Shown here: positions 43,333 to 49,088 of the stretch, piece by piece
How the letters are laid out: every line of letters begins with the position of its first letter
Numbering within the stretch: the first letter of the stretch is position 1
Assembly (NCBI RefSeq): GCF_900111325.1
Contig: NZ_FOGW01000019.1
Location: 1-49,088, forward strand
Direction: 5' to 3'
DNA from: Lachnobacterium bovis
GTDB lineage: Bacteria > Bacillota > Clostridia > Lachnospirales > Lachnospiraceae
DNA length: 49,088 nucleotides
The notes under the pieces: model-generated
Seen by the model: the letters and a program-made list of their open reading frames with translations, nothing else
Databases searched by the model: none
What the model was told of the DNA's origin: nothing
Program-made: the position numbers and the translations under genes

Positions 43333-43361
43333 TTGACAAAATATCAGAATCACGATATTAT
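43333..43361 (+). promoter_or_regulatory. Strong promoter-like site in the recA upstream region
   Basis: TTGACA at 43333-43338, an exact 17-nt spacer and TATTAT at 43356-43361. The transcript would begin with a hairpin, AAGTGATT/AATCACTT (43372-43379 with 43417-43424). A weak TCAT/ATGA hairpin with Ts after it lies near 43431-43456. No gene follows closely, so its product is either a small RNA or a long recA leader. Confidence 0.55.
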
Positions 43362-43593
43362 GATACAAGTCAAGTGATTTTTGATTTAAGAATTAATTTT
43401 AAAATTTGAATCGTTTAATCACTTATGTAATCATTTCGAGATGAGTTATTTTTATTCTTAGATATATAATAGTCTTATTTTTATTTATAATTCTAAATTA
43501 AATTCCAAAGTAAAAATATAGAAAATTAAATGATAAAATAATTAATGTTAAAAATTAATAGTTAAATTGAAGGTATCAGTTTTTCATGTTTTG

Positions 43594-43733
43594 TATTTCG
43601 TGGTTTATAAATTATATTTTGTATTTTATAGTTTATAAATTATATTTTGTAGTTTATAGTTTATAGATTATATTTTATATTTTATATTTTATAGTTTATA
43701 GTTTATAGATTATATTTTATAGATTATATTTTA
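43594..43733 (+). repeat. AT-rich 28-bp tandem repeat (minisatellite) upstream of recA
   Basis: Units of 28 bp start at 43594, 43622, 43650 and 43692, with 14-bp half units at 43678 and 43720. The copies at 43650-43677 and 43692-43719 are identical; the first two differ from each other at three positions. The second half of the unit reads TAGATTATATTTTA or TAAATTATATTTTG. The block is almost pure A and T and ends 45 bp before the recA -35. No ORF or dyad explains it. Confidence 0.9.
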
Positions 43734-43777
43734 TATAAGGTGAAATATAAAGGGTTCAATTTTGGTCATAGAAACAC

Positions 43778-43806
43778 TTGACAGAAACAAGAAAATAATA
43801 TAATAT
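43778..43806 (+). promoter_or_regulatory. recA promoter
   Basis: TTGACA at 43778-43783. The -10 is TAATAT at 43801-43806 with a 17-nt spacer, or TATAAT at 43799-43804 with a 15-nt spacer. The predicted start falls at about 43812, at the SOS box. Confidence 0.75.
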
Positions 43807-43812
43807 TAAAAA

Positions 43813-43826
43813 CGAACATTAGTTTG
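43813..43826 (+). promoter_or_regulatory. LexA-type SOS box of recA
   Basis: CGAACATTAGTTTG fits CGAAC-N4-GTT, the Gram-positive LexA/DinR operator core. It sits just after the -10 and before the AAAGGAG ribosome binding site, where LexA would block transcription until DNA damage. Confidence 0.75.
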
Positions 43827-43843
43827 AAAAAAGGAGAAGCAAA

Positions 43844-44938
43844 ATGGCAAAAGAAGATAAATTAAAGGCACTAGATGCCGCAATTTCACAAATTGAAAAA
43901 CAATATGGTAAAGGCTCTATTATGAAACTAGGTGAGAATGCTGCAAACATGAATGTAGAAGCAGTTCCAACTGGTTCTTTAAGTTTAGATATAGCATTAG
44001 GAGTTGGAGGACTTCCAAAGGGAAGAATTATCGAAGTATATGGCCCAGAATCATCTGGTAAAACAACGGTTGCATTACATTGCGTTGCAGAAGTTCAAAA
44101 ACGTGGTGGTATTGCAGGCTTTATTGATGCAGAGCATGCTTTAGATCCAGCTTATGCTAAGAACATTGGTGTTGATATAGATAATTTATATATTTCTCAA
44201 CCAGATAACGGAGAACAAGCTCTTGAAATCACTGAGACAATGGTACGTTCAGGAGCAGTTGATATAGTAATCGTCGATTCAGTTGCTGCATTAGTTCCTA
44301 AAGCTGAAATAGATGGAGATATGGGTGATTCACACGTTGGTTTACAGGCAAGACTTATGTCACAGGCTTTAAGAAAATTAACAGGTGTAATTAGTAGATC
44401 AAAATGTACAGTTATTTTTATTAACCAATTAAGAGAAAAAGTTGGTATCATGTTTGGAAATCCTGAGACAACAACAGGTGGACGTGCATTGAAATTTTAT
44501 TCATCTGTTCGTTTAGATGTTAGAAGAGTTGAAACATTAAAGCAAGCAGGTGAAGTTATAGGTAACCACACAAGAGTTAAAATTGTAAAAAATAAAGTTG
44601 CACCACCATTTAAAGAAGCTGAATTTGATATAATGTTTGGCCAAGGAATTTCTAAAGAAGGAGATATTCTTGATTTGGCCGCAAATATTGATATCATTAC
44701 AAAATCAGGAGCATGGTACTCATATGAAGGTGAGAAAATTGGACAAGGAAGAGAAAATGCCAAGACATACCTAAGAGAGAATCCTGAATTTAGAGACATG
44801 ATTGAAGCTAAGGTTAGAGAACATTATTTCAATAATGATGAGGAAGAATCAGACGAATTAGAACAAGCAGATAATAAAGAAAAAAAAGATTCAAATAAAA
44901 AAACAGCTGAAGATACTACAGTAAAGGATAATAAATAA
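43844..44938 (+). CDS. recA: Recombinase RecA
   Basis: 364-aa ATP-dependent strand exchange protein and co-protease for LexA. Walker A GPESSGKT at 67-74, Walker B region VDIVIVDSVAALVPKAEI, L2 loop region IFINQLREKVGIMFGNPETT, then an acidic and lysine-rich C-terminal tail. The stop overlaps the recX start by 1 nt (TAATG). The upstream SOS box predicts damage induction. Confidence 0.99.
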   Translation: MAKEDKLKALDAAISQIEKQYGKGSIMKLGENAANMNVEAVPTGSLSLDIALGVGGLPKGRIIEVYGPESSGKTTVALHCVAEVQKRGGIAGFIDAEHALDPAYAKNIGVDIDNLYISQPDNGEQALEITETMVRSGAVDIVIVDSVAALVPKAEIDGDMGDSHVGLQARLMSQALRKLTGVISRSKCTVIFINQLREKVGIMFGNPETTTGGRALKFYSSVRLDVRRVETLKQAGEVIGNHTRVKIVKNKVAPPFKEAEFDIMFGQGISKEGDILDLAANIDIITKSGAWYSYEGEKIGQGRENAKTYLRENPEFRDMIEAKVREHYFNNDEEESDELEQADNKEKKDSNKKTAEDTTVKDNK

Positions 44939-45561
44939 TGAATCAGATTAGTGTAGAGTCGATAATGCCCGTTTCTCAAAAGAAATATAAAGTAAGATTT
45001 GATAATGGTGTCGTTGTGGAACTCTATAAGGGGGATATTAAAGCTTTTTCGCTCTCAGAAGGAAAAACATTAGACGAAGAACAACAAGTTGTTTTTTTTG
45101 AAGAATTTCTGGGAAAGAGAGCAACTAAAAGAGCGATGCATCTTTTAGAAAAGTGTGATAGAACCGAATGCGAAATCAGGAATAAACTTAAGAAAAATAT
45201 GTATCCTGAAGAATGCATAGATATAGCAATTAATTATCTTTATAGCTATCATTATTTAGATGATATGAGATATGCCCAAAATTATGTCATGTTTTATAAT
45301 GAAACACGAAGTAAACAAAAAATAAAGTGTGATCTTCAAGCTAAGGGAGTCGGCAGAGAAATTATTAATGATGTTCTTGAGGAATATTATCAAGATAATG
45401 AAATGGAACAAATAAAAAAATTGCTTGAAAAAAAACAGTTTAATCCAGAAGGGGCAGATGCTAAGGAATTTAATAGAGTATATTCTTTTTTAATGAGAAA
45501 AGGATTTAAAAGCTCAAATGTGTTAAAAATGATGAAAAAAGATAATATTTATTATGATTAA
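44938..45561 (+). CDS. recX: Regulatory protein RecX
   Basis: 207-aa helical protein that modulates RecA filaments. Three RecX-type repeats are visible after an N-terminal extension of about 60 residues (KKYKVRFDNGVVVELYKGDI): near ATKRAMHLLEKCDRTECEIR, then YLDDMRYAQNYVMFYNETRS and the YSFLMRKGFKSSNVLKMM end. It is translated from an ATG overlapping the recA stop, so its level follows RecA. Confidence 0.93.
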   Translation: MNQISVESIMPVSQKKYKVRFDNGVVVELYKGDIKAFSLSEGKTLDEEQQVVFFEEFLGKRATKRAMHLLEKCDRTECEIRNKLKKNMYPEECIDIAINYLYSYHYLDDMRYAQNYVMFYNETRSKQKIKCDLQAKGVGREIINDVLEEYYQDNEMEQIKKLLEKKQFNPEGADAKEFNRVYSFLMRKGFKSSNVLKMMKKDNIYYD

Positions 45562-45593
45562 CTACAAAATTTGCTTTGAAAGAGTCTATTTGC

Positions 45594-45622
45594 TTGACAG
45601 AAGTGTACAAAAAGGATAAAAT
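45594..45622 (+). promoter_or_regulatory. Promoter for rny
   Basis: TTGACA at 45594-45599, a 17-nt spacer and TAAAAT at 45617-45622, leaving a leader of about 70 nt before rny. Confidence 0.78.
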
Positions 45623-45700
45623 TTAAGTGTTGTAAGTTATGACATTGAAAGTTTTATTTTGTTATATGTACAATGAAAATTTAATAAGGGAGGTGCTCCT

Positions 45701-47245
45701 GTGTCGACGATTATAGTGGGTATCGTGACGTTTGTTCTTACCGCAGCATTGGTATGGTTTGTATCATCATGGCATCAAAAAAATTCAGCTGATTCAACAT
45801 TAAATCGTGCTGAAGAGCAAGCTCGTGAAATAATTGATAATGCAGTTAAGTCTGCAGAAGAGAAGAAACGAGAGGCTATGCTTGAAGTTAAGGAAGAATC
45901 AATTCGTACAAAGAACGAACTTGATAAAGAAATCAAGGAAAGACGTTCTGAAATTTCAAGAAATGAAAGACGAATTAATCAAAAGGAAGAAAACCTTGAC
46001 AAGAAGCTTGAAGCTATGGAAAACCGCGAGCAGAGTTTTAACGCTAAGGAAGAACAATTGGCAAAGCAAAAGGAAAAGATTGCTAAGCTAAATGAACAAA
46101 GAATACAGGAACTTGAAAGAATCTCCGGATTAACCTCTGAACAAGCAAAAGAATATCTCTTAAAAACCATCGAAGAGGACGTTAAACTTGATACTGCGAA
46201 GATTATCAAGGAAATGGAATCTCAAGCAAAAGAAGAAGCAGGAAAAAAGGCAAAAGAATATGTTATAACAGCAATTCAAAAATGTGCAGCAGATCATGTG
46301 GCTGAGACAACAATTTCTGTTGTTCAGTTACCTAATGATGAAATGAAAGGTAGAATTATTGGTCGTGAGGGACGTAATATTAGAACCTTAGAAACAATGA
46401 CAGGTGTTGATTTAATTATCGATGATACACCAGAGGCTGTAATATTATCAGCGTTTGATCCTATCAGACGTGAAGTTGCAAGAATTGCCTTAGAAAAGTT
46501 AATTGTAGATGGACGAATTCATCCAGCAAGAATTGAAGAAATGGTTGAAAAAGCTAAAAAAGAAGTAAATCAAATGATTCATGAAGCTGGAGAAAGTGCA
46601 GTATTAGAAGTTGGTGTTCATGGCATTCATCCAGAGTTAGTTCGACTACTTGGTAAGATGAAGTTTAGAACAAGTTATGGACAAAATGCTTTGAAACATT
46701 CGATTGAAGTGGCTCAGTTAGCAGGACTATTAGCTTCAGAAGTAGGAGAGGATGTACGTTTAGCAAAGAGAGCTGGTTTATTACATGATATTGGTAAAGC
46801 AGTTGATCATGAGATGGAAGGATCTCACGTACAGTTAGGCGCTGAACTTTGTAAGAAATACAAAGAGTCAGCATTAGTAATAAATGCGGTAGAAGCTCAT
46901 CATGGGGATGTTGAGGCCGAATCATTGATTGCATGTTTAGTACAAGCTGCTGATACAATTAGCGCAGCTAGACCAGGTGCAAGACGTGAAACATTAGAAA
47001 CATATTCTAATAGGTTAAAACAGTTAGAGGATATCGCAAACGGATATAAGGGTGTAGAGAAATCATTTGCAATTCAAGCAGGTCGAGAGATTAGAATTAT
47101 GGTTGTTCCTGAACAAGTTAGCGATGCAGATATGGTACTTATGGCTAGGGATATTTCAAAACAGGTTGAAGATGAATTAGAATATCCTGGACAGATTAAA
47201 GTTAATGTTATTCGTGAATCTAGAGTTACCGATTATGCAAAGTAG
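45701..47245 (+). CDS. rny: Ribonuclease Y
   Basis: 514-aa membrane-anchored endoribonuclease that starts mRNA decay in Firmicutes. An N-terminal transmembrane helix (about 1-24), a long coiled coil (about 30-180), a KH domain with GRIIGREGRNIR from 217, and an HD domain with HD at 362-363 (LLHDIGKAVDHE). The start is GTG 45701. GGGAGG lies 7 nt upstream, but GGAG (45689-45692) can pair with CTCC (45696-45699), which would partly hide the site. It is followed by a strong terminator. Confidence 0.97.
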   Translation: MSTIIVGIVTFVLTAALVWFVSSWHQKNSADSTLNRAEEQAREIIDNAVKSAEEKKREAMLEVKEESIRTKNELDKEIKERRSEISRNERRINQKEENLDKKLEAMENREQSFNAKEEQLAKQKEKIAKLNEQRIQELERISGLTSEQAKEYLLKTIEEDVKLDTAKIIKEMESQAKEEAGKKAKEYVITAIQKCAADHVAETTISVVQLPNDEMKGRIIGREGRNIRTLETMTGVDLIIDDTPEAVILSAFDPIRREVARIALEKLIVDGRIHPARIEEMVEKAKKEVNQMIHEAGESAVLEVGVHGIHPELVRLLGKMKFRTSYGQNALKHSIEVAQLAGLLASEVGEDVRLAKRAGLLHDIGKAVDHEMEGSHVQLGAELCKKYKESALVINAVEAHHGDVEAESLIACLVQAADTISAARPGARRETLETYSNRLKQLEDIANGYKGVEKSFAIQAGREIRIMVVPEQVSDADMVLMARDISKQVEDELEYPGQIKVNVIRESRVTDYAK

Positions 47246-47257
47246 AATTTGAAATTT

Positions 47258-47296
47258 ATGCCAGTAGTTGTCATGACTACTGGCATTTTATTTTTA
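47258..47296 (+). terminator. Intrinsic terminator after rny
   Basis: ATGCCAGTAGT (47258-47268) and ACTACTGGCAT (47276-47286) form a perfect 11-bp stem with a 7-nt loop, then TTTTATTTTT. Confidence 0.93.
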
Positions 47297-47350
47297 TATT
47301 ATAAAATTAGTTAAAATGCTTATTTACACGATATATAGGAGGAAGATAAA

Positions 47351-47923
47351 ATGAATAAAAAGAAGGATTATAAAGTAAAGAGAGTAAATAGAGAATTGGT
47401 GTATAAAGGTTCTATTTTAGATATTTATGCAGACACAATGGAATTAGATAACGGAAAAAAAGAAAAATGGGATTTTGTATCGCATAGAATGGGAGCTGCT
47501 TGTGTTGTTCCAGTTTTACCAAATGGTGATGTACTTTTAGTCAGACAATACCGTCCAGCCTTAGATAGAGAAACGATTGAATTGCCAGCAGGATGCAGAG
47601 ATAGTTTGACGGAAGACACATATTATACTGCTAAAAGAGAGCTTGAAGAGGAAACAGGATATAGTTCAGATGAAATTTCACCATTATTAAAATTAAAATC
47701 GACAGTTGCTTTTTGTGATGAATTTATAGATGTATATCTTGCAGAAAATATTTTCCTAAATGGGGAACAAAATTTAGATGAAGAAGAAGAAATCGATGTA
47801 GAGGTGTATACTAGAGAAGAACTAGAAGATTTAATATATTCTGGTAAAATTCAAGACTCTAAAACAGTTTCTGGCTTATTAGCTTATTTCAATTTATGCA
47901 ATAAAAGAAATTTGGTAAAATAA
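47351..47923 (+). CDS. NUDIX hydrolase, ADP-ribose pyrophosphatase type
   Basis: 190-aa hydrolase of nucleoside diphosphate sugars. The Nudix box runs from G81 to about residue 103, with R96-E97-L-E99-E100-E101-T-G103 and the family's upstream ETIELPAG. The N-terminal strand-rich part (VYKGSILDIYADTMELDNG) matches the ADP-ribose pyrophosphatase group, which suggests ADP-ribose clearance; exact substrate unproven. The ribosome binding site is TAGGAGGA at 47337-47344. It is followed by aroD at 33 nt. Confidence 0.9.
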   Translation: MNKKKDYKVKRVNRELVYKGSILDIYADTMELDNGKKEKWDFVSHRMGAACVVPVLPNGDVLLVRQYRPALDRETIELPAGCRDSLTEDTYYTAKRELEEETGYSSDEISPLLKLKSTVAFCDEFIDVYLAENIFLNGEQNLDEEEEIDVEVYTREELEDLIYSGKIQDSKTVSGLLAYFNLCNKRNLVK

Positions 47924-47956
47924 TATCCTAAAATAAAAAGGAGTGAATAAATCAGT

Positions 47957-48724
47957 ATGAACGATGTAAAAAAAGCCTTGATGGATAAAATACTAAAGGG
48001 AAATCATGAGGTGCCAATAATATGTGTACCGATTGTTGAAAGGGGAAAAGCAGATATTATTTCCACTATAAAGGAATGTATGAATAACAATACAGAAGCT
48101 GTAGAGTGGAGAGTTGATTTCTTTGAGGAATATAATAGCCTTGCTGAAATTAAAGACGTTCTAGAGGCTGTTAAAGATTATACAGAGAATATGTTATTTA
48201 TTTATACCGTTAGAACAAAGCCTCAAGGAGGAGAAATTGAATTAGATGAAACAAATTTAATGAAATTATATAACGTGGCGGTTGAATCAGAAACAGTTGA
48301 CTTTATTGATATGGAATGTTTTTCTATGAAATTGGCGAACGCTGAAGTGCAACGAATTCAAAAAAGTGGAAAAAAAGTAATTATTTCTCATCATGAATTC
48401 AATGAAACACCAAATGAACAAGTATTGAAGAATATTTTTGAAGAATTAAATAATACAAAAGCTGATGTGGTAAAAATTGCTGTTATGCCACAGAATTCCA
48501 ATGATGTTGTTAAATTACTTAAATTTACATGCGATATCAAAGATGAATATCCAGATAGACCAGTTATTACAATTTCTATGGGAAAATTAGGTGTTGTATC
48601 GCGCTTAATGGGGGAAGTGTTTGGCTCAGTTTTAACTTTTGCTACAATGGAAAAACAGAGTGCTCCTGGTCAACTGACACAAAATCAAGTTAAGGAAATA
48701 TTAGAAGTTATACATAAAGCATAA
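47957..48724 (+). CDS. aroD: Type I 3-dehydroquinate dehydratase
   Basis: 255-aa enzyme converting 3-dehydroquinate to 3-dehydroshikimate in the shikimate pathway. The Schiff-base lysine is K173 (DVVKIAVMP) and the catalytic histidine is H146 (VIISHHEFNETP). EWRVDFFEE and FIYTVRTKPQGGE are also typical. No other aro gene adjoins in the window. The ribosome binding site is AAAGGAG at 47937-47943, rather distant from ATG 47957. An insertion sequence begins about 40 nt after the stop. Confidence 0.96.
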   Translation: MNDVKKALMDKILKGNHEVPIICVPIVERGKADIISTIKECMNNNTEAVEWRVDFFEEYNSLAEIKDVLEAVKDYTENMLFIYTVRTKPQGGEIELDETNLMKLYNVAVESETVDFIDMECFSMKLANAEVQRIQKSGKKVIISHHEFNETPNEQVLKNIFEELNNTKADVVKIAVMPQNSNDVVKLLKFTCDIKDEYPDRPVITISMGKLGVVSRLMGEVFGSVLTFATMEKQSAPGQLTQNQVKEILEVIHKA

Positions 48725-48764
48725 TACTTATTAGAAAAAGCCCTGTTATTGAGAAAACTTGATA

Positions 48765-49088
48765 TGTACCCTCTTTACTGGACAATGTAAAGTTCAGTAA
48801 GGAGGGTTATTTTTATGCGTTATAGTTATGAATTCAAAAGAAAATGTGTGGAAATGTATCGGAAAGGAATTCTGCCAGATATTCCCGATGGTATCACCAA
48901 AGAAGAATTTCAACACCAAATTAGAAGATGGACAAGAATTGAGGATGCTAATGGACCTACTGTCTTAAGGCACAAAAGTCAAAATAAATATTGGACACCA
49001 GAGGAAAAGTTAAAACTTGTATCTCAAGTCATTACTGGTAAATCCTGTAAATCTGTTGCATTTAATGCAGGGATCAATGATGGTCAGT
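48765..49088 (+). mobile_element. Left end of an IS3-family insertion sequence (cut by the window edge)
   Basis: A terminal TG at 48765-48766 followed by an IS3-type end, then a 13-bp inverted pair: ACCCTCTTTACTG (48768-48780) with CAGTAAGGAGGGT (48795-48807), one G-U pair. The transposase orfA starts at 48815. The right end and target duplication are outside the window. Confidence 0.8.
48815..49088 (+). CDS. IS3-family transposase OrfA-like protein (partial, 3' end outside window)
   Basis: 91 codons are visible and open to the edge. The protein begins MRYSYEFKRKCVEMYRKG and continues with RRWTRIEDANGP, then NKYWTPEEKLKLVSQVITGK and SVAFNAGIND. This is the helix-turn-helix pattern of the DNA-binding OrfA of IS3/IS150-type elements that are common in Lachnospiraceae. 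OrfB, the DDE integrase part, should lie just beyond the window. The ribosome binding site AAGGAGG (48799-48805) sits in the right arm of the end hairpin. Confidence 0.88.
   Translation, partial: MRYSYEFKRKCVEMYRKGILPDIPDGITKEEFQHQIRRWTRIEDANGPTVLRHKSQNKYWTPEEKLKLVSQVITGKSCKSVAFNAGINDGQ

Noticed and set aside
43594..43733. AT repeat as a CRISPR array
   Set aside because: Units are directly adjacent with no unique spacers, contain almost no G or C, and no cas gene is present.

Overview
The window is a continuous piece of an AT-rich, low-GC Gram-positive chromosome. By eye about two thirds of the bases are A or T. Gene order and protein style fit the class Clostridia, most likely the family Lachnospiraceae. 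The pointers are strong AGGAGG-type ribosome binding sites, a threonyl-tRNA synthetase T-box, the block rpsP-khpA-rimM-trmD-rplS-lepB-rbgA-rnhB followed by the FliK-like/FlhB-like pair and yraN, a FtsZ beginning MLEIK, and FtsL, FtsI and FtsW proteins with long basic N-termini. Species cannot be fixed from the sequence alone. Almost everything is core housekeeping and nearly all genes are on the + strand. The exceptions are one small membrane-protein gene on the - strand and an insertion sequence running off the right edge.

Layout. 1-311: a highly structured non-coding stretch of unknown class, then ilvA and an HtrA-like protease without a PDZ domain. 2.8-7.5 kb: protein targeting and ribosome biogenesis (ylxM, ffh, rpsP, khpA, rimM, trmD with an extra C-terminal domain, rplS). 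7.6-12.7 kb: a signal-peptidase-I-like protein that has lost both catalytic residues, rbgA, rnhB, the FliK-like and FlhB-like proteins, and yraN. 12.8-19.1 kb: pgeF, an M42 aminopeptidase, der, plsY, gpsA, dut and a degenerate phosphoribosyltransferase-like protein. 19.4-28.1 kb: degV, a LysR regulator, purA, the small membrane protein (-), a SEC-C protein, T-box plus thrS, a zinc-dependent phospholipase-C-like protein and lgt. 28.1-37.6 kb: the division and cell-wall (dcw) cluster mraZ-rsmH-ftsL-ftsI-murD-ftsW-ftsQ-ftsZ, with a four-repeat MraZ operator and without mraY or murG. 37.7-43.1 kb: a beta-CASP ribonuclease-like protein, argS and prfC. 43.1-43.8 kb: a 778-bp non-coding region with hairpins, promoter-like sites, an AT minisatellite and two LexA-type boxes. 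43.8-48.7 kb: recA-recX, rny, a NUDIX hydrolase and aroD. 48.8 kb to the end: the left end of an IS3-family element.

How the genes work together: the first half is mainly translation machinery and its quality control (16S processing by RimM, tRNA m1G37 by TrmD, 50S assembly by RbgA and Der, SRP by Ffh and YlxM). The dcw cluster builds the division septum, and recA-recX is the SOS recombination unit. No defence island, CRISPR array, prophage, rRNA or tRNA gene was seen. No wholly new multi-gene system is evident. The most unusual items are the doubly inactivated signal peptidase, the TrmD fusion, the structured RNA at the left edge and the recA upstream region. All promoters, hairpins and motifs were read by eye; nothing was searched or folded by computer.
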